Positions 15,374 to 24,436 of a DNA stretch of 64,000 nucleotides are shown one piece after another. Numbering within the stretch: the first letter of the stretch is position 1; the number at the start of each line of letters is the position of its first letter. The DNA comes from Aquariibacter albus (GTDB taxonomy: Bacteria > Pseudomonadota > Gammaproteobacteria > Burkholderiales > Burkholderiaceae_C), in assembly GCF_014145335.1 (NCBI RefSeq), contig NZ_JACIVI010000001.1:62001-126000 (forward strand). The letters run 5' to 3'. Under the pieces are notes generated by a model. That model searched no databases. It saw only the letters and a list, made by a program, of their open reading frames with translations, and was not told the DNA's origin. Both the position numbers and the translations under genes were made by a program.

Positions 15374-16968
15374 GGGCGACGGGGACGGTCGAAGCTGCTG
15401 GCGTAGCGCTGGGCCCAGGCGTGAAAGGCCGTCTGCACCGGGCTGTCGCCGGCGAACGCCGCCTGGCCGCCGGACAGCGGTCCGCCGGGCGCACGCGGCA
15501 GTCGGATGCGGGCCTCGGTGCCGCCGCTGGGCGGGCTGAGGAATTCAAGCCGGCCGCCGTGGCTTTCGCAGACCTTGGTGCAGAAGGGCAGGCCCAGGCC
15601 GCTGCCGCCGGGCTTGCTGCTGGGCAGCGGCGGCAGGCCGTGCAGGGCGGGCGGGCCGCGCCAGCCGGGGCCTCGATCGCGCACGCTGAGCCAGGCTTCC
15701 CCCGCGCTGGCGCCCAGCGAGAGGGTCAGGCGGCCGCCCTGCGGCGAGGCCTCGGCGGCATTGACGAGCAGGGCGCTGACGGCCTGCTCCAGCAGCTCCG
15801 GGTCGGCCTGCAGCGGCAGGGCCTGGCTCCAGCCCTGGCGTTCGATCGCCAGCCCGCGCGCGTCGAGCACCGTGCCATGCAGGGCCAGGGCCTGGTCGAC
15901 GACCTGCCGCAGGTCCAGTGCCGCCAGGCGTGGCTGCAGGGGGTGAAGGTAGGACAGCAGGGCATGCGTCCAGGCGGCCAGCCGGTCGCTGGCGCCGATG
16001 ATGTCGGCCAGGGCTTCGCGGGTGTCGGCCGGCAGTTCGGGCGCATCGGCGATCTGCGCGGTCGCGCGGATGCTCGCCAGCGGATTGCGGATGTTGTGCG
16101 CGACGACCGGGATCAGCGCGCCCAGCACGGCCTGCCGTTCCGACTGCACCAGGGCCTTGCGGCTGGCATCGAGCTCGGCGGCCATGGCATTGATGCCCTG
16201 GGCCAGGCTGCGCAGCTCGGTGGTGCCGCGGTCGGGCACGCGGTGGCTCAGGTCCCCTTCGCGGATGCGGCGGGTCGCGTCGAGCACGTCGCCCAGCGGC
16301 CGGCTGAAGTGGCGCCGCAGATGGGCGCTGGCGTAGACCATCAGCAGCGCCGCCAGGCTGACGGTGAGGGCCAGCACCACCGGAACCCAGCGGGTGAGGA
16401 AGGTGAGCTGCGCGGTCTGCTCGACATGCTCCTGCTGCAGCAGGGCTTCGAAACGGGCCAGCACGTCCTCGTAGCGCTGGAAGGCGCCGGACTCGATCTC
16501 GGTGTGCATCAGCCGCAGCACGGCCTCGGTCTCGGCCGGGTTCGGGCGCTCGGCGCCGGGGCGGGCGTTGCGCATCAGGGTCTCGCTGATGCGCAGCACC
16601 TCGCCATAGGCATCGCGCAGCTCGCGGGCCAGGCGTTCTTCCTCCGGCTGGCGCAGCCGGCTTTCGAGCACATCGAAGCGTTCGCCGATGCGCCGCGTGA
16701 AGACGCCGTACTCGCTGCGTGCGCTGGGATCGCCCAGCAGGATGTCGTCGAAGACTTCCTTGACCTGGCGGTAGAGGGTGCCGCGGATGGCGTAGACCTC
16801 GGATTCCAGCGCGGCCAGGCGGCTGATCTCGTGCGAGACCGCCTCCCAGGGGCGGGTGCCGAGCAGGCCGAGCACGCCGCTGAAGACGATCAACAGCACA
16901 TAGCCCAGCGAGATGCGGCTCTGGAAGCGCCGCAGCGACCGGGCCGGACCGAACCATTCGACATTCAT
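15370..16968 (-). CDS. Sensor histidine kinase of the sigma-54 regulator
   Basis: A 532-residue inner-membrane kinase. Helix 1 (about 20-38) and helix 2 (about 193-212) enclose a periplasmic sensor of about 155 residues, predicted helical. A HAMP segment follows, then the H box VVAHNIRNPLASIRA with His near 290, and an ATPase domain with NAAEASPQGG (N box), RDRGPGW and GGSGLGLPF. The 50 residues after the ATPase core have no clear domain. It should phosphorylate the response regulator encoded directly downstream with a 4-nt overlap. The signal sensed is unknown. Confidence 0.9.
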   Translation of the reverse strand: MNVEWFGPARSLRRFQSRISLGYVLLIVFSGVLGLLGTRPWEAVSHEISRLAALESEVYAIRGTLYRQVKEVFDDILLGDPSARSEYGVFTRRIGERFDVLESRLRQPEEERLARELRDAYGEVLRISETLMRNARPGAERPNPAETEAVLRLMHTEIESGAFQRYEDVLARFEALLQQEHVEQTAQLTFLTRWVPVVLALTVSLAALLMVYASAHLRRHFSRPLGDVLDATRRIREGDLSHRVPDRGTTELRSLAQGINAMAAELDASRKALVQSERQAVLGALIPVVAHNIRNPLASIRATAQIADAPELPADTREALADIIGASDRLAAWTHALLSYLHPLQPRLAALDLRQVVDQALALHGTVLDARGLAIERQGWSQALPLQADPELLEQAVSALLVNAAEASPQGGRLTLSLGASAGEAWLSVRDRGPGWRGPPALHGLPPLPSSKPGGSGLGLPFCTKVCESHGGRLEFLSPPSGGTEARIRLPRAPGGPLSGGQAAFAGDSPVQTAFHAWAQRYASSFDRPRRP

Positions 16969-17147
16969 CGGCGCAGGGCGGGAGGGCAGGGCGGCGGAAA
17001 GCCGCGCATGATCCCCCGCCCTCCGGCGCCTCCGGCTGGGACTTTTGCCCGATCGGCCCGGGCCTCGGGCAAGTCCCGGGGCCGGGTCTTGCGGGGCCTG
17101 GACGCCCGCCGGGCCGTCGTGCTGCGGGGCCGGGGCCTGCCTGGGCC

Positions 17148-17957
17148 TCAGGCCGCCCGCACGTCGGCCACGGGGGGCGCGCCGAAGTCAGCTCGGTCCA
17201 GCCAGGCCAGCACCTTGCCGGCGGCCTGGTCGGGGGTGTCCAGCAGGCCTTCGCGGTGCAGTGCGTCGAAGCGGGCCTGGGCGGCGAAGTGGGCCGGATC
17301 GGCCTCGCGCAGCTGGCGCTGCATGTCGGTCGCGATCACGCCAGGGGCCAGCGAGACGACGCGGGTGCGCGGATCGTCGGCATGCTCCAGCGCGAGGGCG
17401 CGTGCGGCATGGTCCAGACCCGCCTTGACGGCGCAGTAGACGGTGCTGCCCGCCATGGCGTGGCGGCCGAGGCCGGAGGAGATGAAGAGCAGCTGGCGCT
17501 GTGCGCCCCAGCCGGCACTGGCGGCCAGCGCCGCGGCGCTCAGGCGCAGCGGGGCTTCCAGGCCCAGGCGCAGCGCGGCGCGCAGTTCCTCGTCGGCCTG
17601 GGCGTGCAGCCCGGCCGGCTCGGGCAGCAGGGCGGCGTTGTGCAGCAGCACCAGTCGGGCGGGCGGCGCGGCAGCCAGGGTCAGCAGCAGCGCGTGCAGG
17701 CGTTCGACGGCCGCATCGGGCTCGGCCAGGTCGACCGACCACTGCGTGCAGGGGCAGCCGGCGGCCTGGGCCGCGGTGTCCAGGCCCGGGTCGGGCCGGC
17801 GGGAGAGGGTCAGCAGGGCATGGCCGGGCCGCAGCAGCTGGCGGGCCATGGCGGCGCCGAGCCCGCGCGAGGCACCGGTCAGCACGATCAGGGTCGAGGC
17901 GGCGCGTGCGCCGGGGCCGCTGCACAGCAGCTCGGTGGGGGTGGGGAGGGCAGGCAT
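17148..17957 (-). CDS. SDR family oxidoreductase
   Basis: A 269-residue short-chain dehydrogenase/reductase. The nucleotide-binding motif TGASRGLG lies near residues 28-35. The catalytic Ser is in LLFISSGLGR and the YxxxK pair in STVYCAVKAG. The C-terminal part has SLAPGVIATDM, like sepiapterin-reductase-type SDRs. The substrate is unknown. The ATG at 17957 gives a normal length. The open frame extends upstream without a better start. It stands alone, 108 nt from the MFS gene upstream. Confidence 0.85.
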   Translation of the reverse strand: MPALPTPTELLCSGPGARAASTLIVLTGASRGLGAAMARQLLRPGHALLTLSRRPDPGLDTAAQAAGCPCTQWSVDLAEPDAAVERLHALLLTLAAAPPARLVLLHNAALLPEPAGLHAQADEELRAALRLGLEAPLRLSAAALAASAGWGAQRQLLFISSGLGRHAMAGSTVYCAVKAGLDHAARALALEHADDPRTRVVSLAPGVIATDMQRQLREADPAHFAAQARFDALHREGLLDTPDQAAGKVLAWLDRADFGAPPVADVRAA

Positions 17958-18065
17958 GGCGTGGATGCTGCCAGCCTGCGGCGCCTCGTGCAGGCATCCT
18001 GCGCGGCGGGGGACGCCGCCTGCCGGCAAGACGGCGGGGCGCAAGCCGCCGTGGCGCCCTGGTCC

Positions 18066-19334
18066 TCAGCCGTTCGTGGCCGCTTCGCGCATGCGGTCGC
18101 GCCGGGCCAGGGCAGGGAAGTGCCGGCGCCAGAGGGCGACCACGGCCAGGGTGCCGAAGCCGCCGAGCAGCACCGAACCCACCGGGCCCAGCGCGGCGGC
18201 GGTGGCGCCCGACTCGAACTCGCCCAGCTGGTTGCTCGCGCCGATGAAGATGCCGTTGACGGCGCTGACCCGGCCGCGCATGGCATCCGGCGTTTCCAGC
18301 TGCACGAGCGACTGGCGGATGACGACGCTGACCATGTCCGCCGCGCCAGCCACGAAGAGCGCGGCCAGCGACAGCCAGAAGCTGGTCGACAGGCCGAAGA
18401 CCAGGGTGGCCAGGCCGTAGACGGCGACCGCGCGGAACATCTTGGGCCCGACCTGCCGCTCGATCGGCCGGCGGCTGAGCCAGACCGACAGCGTCAGCGC
18501 GCCCACCGCCGGCGCAGCCCGCAGCAGGCCCAGGCCCCAGGGGCCGACGTGCAGGATGTCCTTGGCGAAGATCGGCAGCAGCGCGGTGGCGCCGCCCAGA
18601 AGCACGGCGAACAGGTCCATCGAGATCGCCCCCAGCACGGCCGGCCGGCTGCGGATGAAGGCCAGCCCGGCGAAGACGGTCTTGAAGCTCACGGCTTCCT
18701 TGGGCACCGGCGGCTGCACGTAGCGCAGGCCCAGGGTCAGCCCCACACCGAGCAGGAACAGCAGGCCGCAGAGGCCGTAGACCGCCTCGGGCCCGGCCAC
18801 GTAGACGAAGCCACCCAGCGCCGGCCCGCCGATGATCGCGGTCTGCATGCCGGCCGAGCTCAGCGCGATGGCCCGCGGCAGCTTGGCGGCCGGCACCAGC
18901 AGCGGCAGCAGCGACTGCTGCACCGGCATCTGGAAGGCCTTGGCGGCGCCGATCAGCAGGGAGAGGCCGAGCAGGGTCTCGCGGCCCGCCCAGCCCCCGG
19001 CGCTGCCCAGCATCAGCACGGCGCTGATGCCCGTCTGCACCGTCAGCGCGGCGGCCAGGATGCGGCCGCGGTGGTGGCGGTCGGCCAGGTGGCCTGCCAC
19101 CAGCATCAGCACCAGCGAGGGCAGGAACTGCAGCAGGCCGACGAGACCCAGGTCCCAGGCGCTGCCGGTCAGCTCGTACATCTGCCAGCCGATGGCCACC
19201 ATCATCATCTGGTTGCCCGAGGTGCCGGCGACCCGGGCACACCAGAAGCGGACGAAGGCGCGCTCGGCCAGCAGCGCACGCAGCCCGCCGTCGGCGGGAC
19301 GACCCGCATCGGCGGGCAGGGGAACAGGGCTCAA
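18066..19334 (-). CDS. MFS transporter, EntS-like
   Basis: About 422 residues with twelve hydrophobic helices, of the MFS_3/EntS exporter type. The N-terminal region reads FVRFWCARVAGTSGNQM and the loop 2-3 motif is GHLADRHHRGRIL. The substrate is unknown. EntS relatives export siderophores or drugs. There is no in-frame ATG between the ndh stop and the first helix. The TTG at 19334, giving SPVPLPADAG next, is the best start. The ATG at 19442 would need a 77-nt overlap with ndh. Start uncertain, family sure. Confidence 0.8.
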   Translation of the reverse strand: MSPVPLPADAGRPADGGLRALLAERAFVRFWCARVAGTSGNQMMMVAIGWQMYELTGSAWDLGLVGLLQFLPSLVLMLVAGHLADRHHRGRILAAALTVQTGISAVLMLGSAGGWAGRETLLGLSLLIGAAKAFQMPVQQSLLPLLVPAAKLPRAIALSSAGMQTAIIGGPALGGFVYVAGPEAVYGLCGLLFLLGVGLTLGLRYVQPPVPKEAVSFKTVFAGLAFIRSRPAVLGAISMDLFAVLLGGATALLPIFAKDILHVGPWGLGLLRAAPAVGALTLSVWLSRRPIERQVGPKMFRAVAVYGLATLVFGLSTSFWLSLAALFVAGAADMVSVVIRQSLVQLETPDAMRGRVSAVNGIFIGASNQLGEFESGATAAALGPVGSVLLGGFGTLAVVALWRRHFPALARRDRMREAATNG

Positions 19335-19365
19335 GGCGGCAGGGTCCGGGGCAGGGTGTGAGGGA

Positions 19366-20730
19366 CTAGCCTTCGACGGCCGGATCCCGCACCGGGCCGA
19401 TCGGCCCCCCGGCCCCTGCCTCGCCGGCCACCACGCGCGCATGCCGCTCGTAGGTGAAGTAGGCCCAGGCCCAGTCCATCAGCACGGCAATGCGGTTGCG
19501 GAAACCGATCAGGAAGTAGACGTGGGCGATCAGCCAGAAAAGCCAGGCGAAGAAGCCGGAGAAGCGGATCGGGCCCAGCGGCGAGCTGAGGTCGACCACG
19601 GCCGCACGGCGGCCGATGGTCGCGAGGTTGCCATAGTCCCGGTAGACGAAGGCCTCGGTCGGCTGGCCGGCCAGGCGCCGTTGCAGATTGCGCGCCGCGC
19701 ACTGGCCCATTTGCTTGGCGGCCGGCGACACGCCGGGCACGGCCGTCGGTGCGCCCTTCTTCGGGTGGCTGCGGGCTGCGGCCATGTCGCCGATGACGCT
19801 GACTTCGGGGTGGCCCCGCAGGCTGAGGTCGGGCTCCACCGGCACGCGGCCGGCGCGGTCGCAGGCCACGCCGGCGGCCTCGCCGAGCATGCGGGCCAGC
19901 GGCGAGGCGGCGACGCCGGCCGCCCAGATGATGCTGTGGCTGTCGATGCGCTCGCGCTGGCCGCCGCGTTCCACCCACAGGCCATCGGCGTCGATCGCGG
20001 TGACCTTGGTGTCGAGCAGCACCTCGACGCCAAGGCGTTCGAGCTGCTGGCGGGCCTTCTCGCTCAGGCCCGGCGGCATGGCCTGCAGCACGCGGCCGCC
20101 GCCTTCGACCAGCAGCACCCGGGCCTGGGCCGGCTGGATGCGGCGGAACTCGCCGGGCAGGGTGTGGCGGGCGATCTCGACCAGGGTGCCGGCCATCTCG
20201 ACGCCGGTGGGGCCGGCGCCGATCACGACGAAGGTCATCAGGTCGCGCTGGCGCACCGGGTCGTCTGCACGCTCGGCGGCTTCGAAAGCCAGCAGGGCGC
20301 GGCGGCGGATGCTGAAGGCGTCGCTCAGGGTCTTCAGGCCGGGGGCATGCTCGGCCCACGCATCGTTGCCGAAATAGCTGTGGGTGGCCCCGGCCGCCAC
20401 GATCAGGTGGTCGTAGTCGATCCGGCCGCCATCGGCCAGCCGCACCTGGCGGGCTGCCAGGTCGAAGCCGCTGACCTCGGCCATCAGTGTGGTGACCTGC
20501 TCGTCGCCGCGGAACATCTGGCGGATCGGCGCGGCGATCGAGGGCGCCGGCAGACCGGCCGTGGCCACCTGGTAGAGCAGGGGCTGGAAGAGGTGGTGGT
20601 TGGTGCGGTCGACGACCGTGATGTCGACGGGCGTCTTGTGCAGGGCCTTGGCGGCCCAGATGCCACCAAAGCCGCCGCCGATGATCAGGACATGCGGCCG
20701 GCGGCCTGGCTGCAGGGGGGTGGGATCCAT
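19366..20730 (-). CDS. ndh: Type II NADH dehydrogenase (NDH-2)
   Basis: A 454-residue single-subunit flavoprotein that passes electrons from NADH to quinone at the inner membrane without pumping protons. The FAD-binding motif is VLIIGGGFGGIWAAK near residues 14-28 and the NAD-binding one is FVVIGAGPTGVEMAG. The quinone-side signature is AAKQMGQCAARN, and two hydrophobic helices near the C-terminus (FFAWLFWLIAHVYFLIGF) anchor it. The ATG at 20730 has GAGG upstream and gives the family's usual length. Confidence 0.9.
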   Translation of the reverse strand: MDPTPLQPGRRPHVLIIGGGFGGIWAAKALHKTPVDITVVDRTNHHLFQPLLYQVATAGLPAPSIAAPIRQMFRGDEQVTTLMAEVSGFDLAARQVRLADGGRIDYDHLIVAAGATHSYFGNDAWAEHAPGLKTLSDAFSIRRRALLAFEAAERADDPVRQRDLMTFVVIGAGPTGVEMAGTLVEIARHTLPGEFRRIQPAQARVLLVEGGGRVLQAMPPGLSEKARQQLERLGVEVLLDTKVTAIDADGLWVERGGQRERIDSHSIIWAAGVAASPLARMLGEAAGVACDRAGRVPVEPDLSLRGHPEVSVIGDMAAARSHPKKGAPTAVPGVSPAAKQMGQCAARNLQRRLAGQPTEAFVYRDYGNLATIGRRAAVVDLSSPLGPIRFSGFFAWLFWLIAHVYFLIGFRNRIAVLMDWAWAYFTYERHARVVAGEAGAGGPIGPVRDPAVEG

Positions 20731-20819
20731 GGAGGTCCTCGGGGAGCGCGCATCCGGTCGGTCGTGGCCGCCGGTTTCTTCGTCGTCGGGGTCGGGCGTT
20801 GCGGTCCGGCCGCGGCGCA

Positions 20820-20844
20820 AAGGCCTGCTGGATCGGCAGGCCTT
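20820..20844 (-). terminator. Weak hairpin terminator after the pseudouridine synthase
   Basis: AAGGCCTGC (20820-20828) pairs perfectly with GCAGGCCTT (20836-20844) around a 7-nt loop, between the ends of the rlu-type gene and ndh on the minus strand. Only three U residues follow, so termination would be inefficient. Confidence 0.35.
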
Positions 20845-20904
20845 CACTGCGGCGTCAGGTTCGCATGCTAACCACTGCAAAAGCCGTTCCCGCCCGGTCG
20901 AGGC

Positions 20905-21615
20905 TCAGAAGGGGGCCGGGTCGTCCCAGATGCAGCGTTCTCCGCGCTGCGGGTGCTCCAGTTCGAGCCGTGTCGCATGCAACAGCAGGCGCGGCGCGCC
21001 GGCCGGATCGCCGTAGAGGGCGTCGCCAAGGATGGGATGGCCGAGGGCGGCCAGATGCACGCGCAGCTGGTGGCTGCGGCCGGTCTCCGGTAGCAGCTCG
21101 ACCCGGGTGCCGCCCCCGGGGGCTGGCCCGAGCTGCCGCCAGCGGGTCAGGGCCGGCTTGCCCTGCACCGGATCCACCTTCTGGCGCGGCCGCCGCGGCC
21201 AGTCGGCACTCAGCGGCCAGTCGATGCAGGCCGGTGCCTCGCCCGGACCCGGGCCGTCCAGCCGGCCCGCCACCACGGCCTCATAGCGCTTGGCCACCCG
21301 GCGCTCGGCGAAAGCCTGACTGAGACGGCGCTGCGCTTGCGCCCCCCGGGCGTAGACCATCAGCCCGGAGGTCGGCTGGTCGAGCCGGTGCACGGTCAGT
21401 GCGTCGGGCCAGTGCTGCTGCAGGCGGCGGATCAGGCAGTCGGCCTTGTCCTCGCCCCGGCCCGGCACGGCCAGCAGGCCGGCGGGCTTGCGGACCAGGA
21501 TCCAGTGCTCATCGAAAGCGAGTACCCGCTCGCTTTCCTGGGCCGGGCCGCACGGGACGCGATCGCATCCCGTGGCGGCTGTCGCGGCTTCAGCTGCGTT
21601 GCTGGATGCCAGCAA
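20905..21615 (-). CDS. RluA-family pseudouridine synthase
   Basis: About 236 residues. The catalytic Asp lies in the family motif HRLDQPTSGLMV, and the uridine-binding region is ETGRSHQLRVHLAALGHPILGD. RluA-type enzymes isomerise specific uridines in rRNA or tRNA. The exact target cannot be read. No ATG exists near the expected N-terminus. The TTG at 21615, which overlaps the end of the Tim44-like gene by 26 nt, is the best start. The ATG at 21681 would extend much further into that gene. Confidence 0.82.
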   Translation of the reverse strand: MLASSNAAEAATAATGCDRVPCGPAQESERVLAFDEHWILVRKPAGLLAVPGRGEDKADCLIRRLQQHWPDALTVHRLDQPTSGLMVYARGAQAQRRLSQAFAERRVAKRYEAVVAGRLDGPGPGEAPACIDWPLSADWPRRPRQKVDPVQGKPALTRWRQLGPAPGGGTRVELLPETGRSHQLRVHLAALGHPILGDALYGDPAGAPRLLLHATRLELEHPQRGERCIWDDPAPF

Positions 21616-22570
21616 TCGCCCAGTCCCGGCTTTCGTCCAGCGGACGCACGAGGTGCCAGACCTCGTCGAAGCGCTCGGCACCGTGCTCGGCTTCTTCGCG
21701 GATCAGGCCGTGGAAACGCACGCTGACGACACGCTGCAAAGCGTCCTGGCCCACTTCGAGGACCTCGGCATCGAGTTGCACGACGTCCGTCTGCTGGCTG
21801 GCGTTGCCGCGTTCGTGCAGGTCCAGGCGCAGTGCCGCGAACAGCTCGGGGGTGGTGAAGCGGCGCAGATCGTCGACCTGTCCCGCGTCATTGGCCGCCT
21901 GCATCCGGATGAAGATCATCTTCGCCAGGCGCACGAAACCGTCGGCATCGAAGTCAGCCGGCAAGGCGGCGGGGGCTGCGGCCGCGACCGCTGGGCTGCC
22001 GAAGGCTTGCGAAGCTTCGCGGGCGTAGGGGCTGGCTGCGTCCGGCTGGGGGCTGGCCTGGCGCGGCATGGCCACCGATCCCAGGCCCGCACCGGCTCCG
22101 GCCGGCTGCATCCGCGGCGAACCGCCTGCGAAACGGCGCAGGATCAGGCGCACGACAAAGAAAACCGCCACGGCGAGCAGCACCATCATCATCAGGTCGG
22201 CGAAGCCTTCGCCGAGGCCGAAGTGGCTGAGCAGTGCGGCCAGGCCGAGGCCGGCGGCCAGGCCGGCCAGCGGTCCCATCCACGAGCGCTTGCCGGCGGC
22301 GGCGGCCGGCGCCGCGGTTGCGGGGGCGGCCGCACCCGGGCTTGCATCGGCCTGCTTCGGCGGCGTGGCCGGCGGCGGGGTCGGGCTGGCCTCGCGCTGC
22401 ATGCCGACCGAACGCTTACCCCCCAACCGCTTGGCCTCGGCCTCCCCCGGCAGCAGGCTCAGGCCGCCGGCGAGCAGCAGGGCCAGGCTCAGCAGACCGG
22501 TCTGCACGGCCGTCCGCAGGCGGCTCAGTGCATGGATCCATCGGTTCGGATGGGGCAGGGTGGCGTTCAT
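21590..22570 (-). CDS. Tim44-like domain membrane protein
   Basis: A 326-residue protein. A signal-type helix near 18-45 ends AEAKRLGGKRSVGMQRE. An Ala/Pro-rich spacer follows, then two hydrophobic segments (MGPLAGLAAGLGLAALL and FADLMMMVLLAVAVFFVV). A C-terminal Tim44-like domain of about 140 residues (DADGFVRLAKMIFIRMQ, then VWHLVRPLDESRDWAIAGIQ) completes it. Bacterial relatives are membrane-anchored and of unknown function. The ATG has GAGGAA 4 nt upstream. The downstream gene overlaps the 3' end. Confidence 0.85.
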   Translation of the reverse strand: MNATLPHPNRWIHALSRLRTAVQTGLLSLALLLAGGLSLLPGEAEAKRLGGKRSVGMQREASPTPPPATPPKQADASPGAAAPATAAPAAAAGKRSWMGPLAGLAAGLGLAALLSHFGLGEGFADLMMMVLLAVAVFFVVRLILRRFAGGSPRMQPAGAGAGLGSVAMPRQASPQPDAASPYAREASQAFGSPAVAAAAPAALPADFDADGFVRLAKMIFIRMQAANDAGQVDDLRRFTTPELFAALRLDLHERGNASQQTDVVQLDAEVLEVGQDALQRVVSVRFHGLIREEAEHGAERFDEVWHLVRPLDESRDWAIAGIQQRS

Positions 22571-22665
22571 CAGTTCCTCTCGTTGCATACGGGCCAGGCA
22601 GCAGGGGCTGCACGGGCCCGAGTGGACCATACGGACCGCCCAAGGTTCCCTGGGTCGCGCCCATG

Positions 22666-22689
22666 AAAAAACCGCCCCGGGGGGCGGTT
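22666..22689 (-). terminator. Rho-independent terminator
   Basis: In minus-strand RNA, ACCGCC (22688-22683) pairs with GGCGGU (22676-22671) and is followed by a run of U residues (plus-strand A at 22666-22671). It lies about 105 nt after the PEP-CTERM gene and ends that transcript. Confidence 0.85.
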
Positions 22690-22794
22690 GTCGAGGTCGG
22701 ATGGGATCTTTGAGGACAGACTTTCCTGTGTCCGCAACACCGACCGCCGGCACGGAACCCAGCAGGGTACCGGCGCTTTCGAGTTTGAAGTGGC

Positions 22795-23682
22795 TCAGGC
22801 CTGCTTGCGCCGGCGGCGAGCGACAACGCCAAGCGCACCAAGACCGGCAAGCATCAAGGCATAGGTCTCGGGTTCCGGAACGGCAGCCGTCAGACCCACC
22901 AGCGTCCCGTTGTATGTCGTCACGGAAACGGCTTTGCCCGTCACCAGATCGATCGAATAGATGCCCGTCCGACCGGTACCGTCGTCGATGTTCAGTGCAG
23001 CGAATGCCTTGCCGGTAAAGCCGAAGATCTCGAATCCGTTGGCACTGAGGACATCAATGCCGATGCCAAGCCCCGTGCCCACTTGCGTGATCGTCGGGGT
23101 GTTGAAGCTATCTAGTGCGAGATTCAGGCTGTCGGTTGCTGTGTTGATGTAATAGAGGTCAGTGACGTCGGCGGCGCCCATCCGCGGGTCCAGACCAGGA
23201 GCCGAATTGGTGTACGCGACGCCTGTGTTGCCGGCGCTGATGTTGTTGCTGGTGTTTCCGACTGCCCCGGTGGCGACATTGACCGCATAGTTCTTGCCGG
23301 TTCCCGTCGTCACCCGCAGTGAAGCAGCACCGTTGAGGTCAGCCTGCGGATTGAAGTCAATGCCGATCCCGCCGGTCGCCGCGAAGCTCGCACCCGTCAG
23401 ATTGGCTGCCAAGGTGGCGACACCAGTCGTGGTGTTGACGGTGTAGAGCCGGTTCTGGTCGCTGATGGCGTATGTCAGACCGTTTGAAGGACGGAGATCG
23501 ATACCCAGCAGCTTCTCGCCGCTGGCCAAGCCGGTGATGGCCACGGGCATCGAGAACGTCGTACCGGACAGGCTGACCAGCTCATTACTTGTGGTCAGTC
23601 CGATCAGGGTCTGGGCTTGCGCACCCAGACTGATTGCGGCCATGGAAGCCATGACGGCAGCTTTGACGGCGTAGTGCTTCAT
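22795..23682 (-). CDS. PEP-CTERM sorted DUF4394-like secreted protein
   Basis: A 295-residue exported protein. It has a signal peptide ending SLGAQAQ and a beta-propeller-like body with repeats such as LIGLTTSNELVSL, LYTVNTTTGVATLAANL and GIDFNPQADLNGAASLRV, typical of DUF4394. The C-terminal sorting signal VPEPETYALMLAGLG is followed by RRRRKQA. PEP-CTERM tails are processed by exosortase/EpsH in exopolysaccharide-making bacteria. No exosortase is in the window. The ATG at 23682 is 5 nt after AGGAG. The GTG 6 nt upstream is too close to it. GC content is visibly lower than in neighbours. Confidence 0.88.
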   Translation of the reverse strand: MKHYAVKAAVMASMAAISLGAQAQTLIGLTTSNELVSLSGTTFSMPVAITGLASGEKLLGIDLRPSNGLTYAISDQNRLYTVNTTTGVATLAANLTGASFAATGGIGIDFNPQADLNGAASLRVTTGTGKNYAVNVATGAVGNTSNNISAGNTGVAYTNSAPGLDPRMGAADVTDLYYINTATDSLNLALDSFNTPTITQVGTGLGIGIDVLSANGFEIFGFTGKAFAALNIDDGTGRTGIYSIDLVTGKAVSVTTYNGTLVGLTAAVPEPETYALMLAGLGALGVVARRRRKQA

Positions 23683-23820
23683 CTTCACTCCTGGAGGTTG
23701 AGGACGTTCCGAAACTTGGCTTTCCTGCCATCTGTCCCGGACTCACCTGTACTACGACCGGAGTGACTGATTGGTTTCGTTCGCGACCCTTTGGTTGCGG
23801 GGTCGGGTTTAACCTGAGTC

Positions 23821-23853
23821 AAAAACCAGGCTCACCCTCGGTGAGGGTGAGCC
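23821..23853 (-). terminator. Rho-independent terminator
   Basis: GGCTCACCCTC (23829-23839) and its exact reverse complement (23843-23853) form an 11-bp stem with a 3-nt loop. On the minus strand it is followed by TGG and five T residues. It lies 50 nt after the PepSY gene. Confidence 0.88.
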
Positions 23854-23902
23854 CCGCAACCGCAAGAGGGCAGACACGCGACGCATGGCCCGCCGCGCCG
23901 AC

Positions 23903-24436
23903 TCACTTCAGACGACCGACTTCCAGCACTTCCTTGCTGGCTTCGACGATCTCGCCGCTGGTCGCGTCGACTTCGACACGCATGTCGCCCGCCTTCGTCT
24001 TGATGTCGTATTCATAGGACACCTTGCCGTCGGACTCGATCTCGAACTCGACCCGCTCGACGTCGCCGGGGAACTTCGCCAGCACGGTCGCGCGGGCGGT
24101 CGCTTCGCTGACCTTGGCCTTCTCCTTGAAGCCGGCCGCGTCGGCGCTGCCGACCCGCTCTTCGACTTCGATGATCTTGCCGGTCTTGCCGCTGCACTCG
24201 ATGTCGTAGAGCTTGCCGCCGGCCGCTTCGACTTCGATCTCCCACACGGCTTCCTTGCCTTCAGCCTTCAGCACCGCCTGCAGGGCCTCACCCGGATGCT
24301 TGGCGAGCACGGTCGGCAGGCAGGCTTCGAGGCCGAACTTGACTTTCGGCGTCTTGGCCGTGGCATCGGCTTGCACCAGGTTGGCGGACAGCAGGGCGGC
24401 AGCGCCGAGGGCGAGGATCAGAGGGGTCTTGGTCAT
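23903..24436 (-). CDS. Periplasmic protein with two PepSY domains
   Basis: A 177-residue secreted protein. A signal peptide (about 1-23) ends NLVQADA. Two PepSY-type units follow: about 35-95 (TVLAKHPGEALQAVLKAEGK ... GKTGKIIEVEE) and about 108-175 (TVLAKFPGDVERVEFEIESD ... DATSGEIVEASKE). PepSY domains occur in protease inhibitors and envelope sensors. The precise role is unknown. CGGAG precedes the ATG. Two dyad sequences lie 60-105 nt upstream and may control it. It is a single-gene unit with its own terminator. Confidence 0.85.
   Translation of the reverse strand: MTKTPLILALGAAALLSANLVQADATAKTPKVKFGLEACLPTVLAKHPGEALQAVLKAEGKEAVWEIEVEAAGGKLYDIECSGKTGKIIEVEERVGSADAAGFKEKAKVSEATARATVLAKFPGDVERVEFEIESDGKVSYEYDIKTKAGDMRVEVDATSGEIVEASKEVLEVGRLK

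Noticed and set aside
19335-19442. ATG start at 19442 for the MFS gene
   Set aside because: It would overlap ndh by 77 nt and add a basic, Pro-rich stretch not typical of MFS N-termini. TTG at 19334 is preferred, though not proven.
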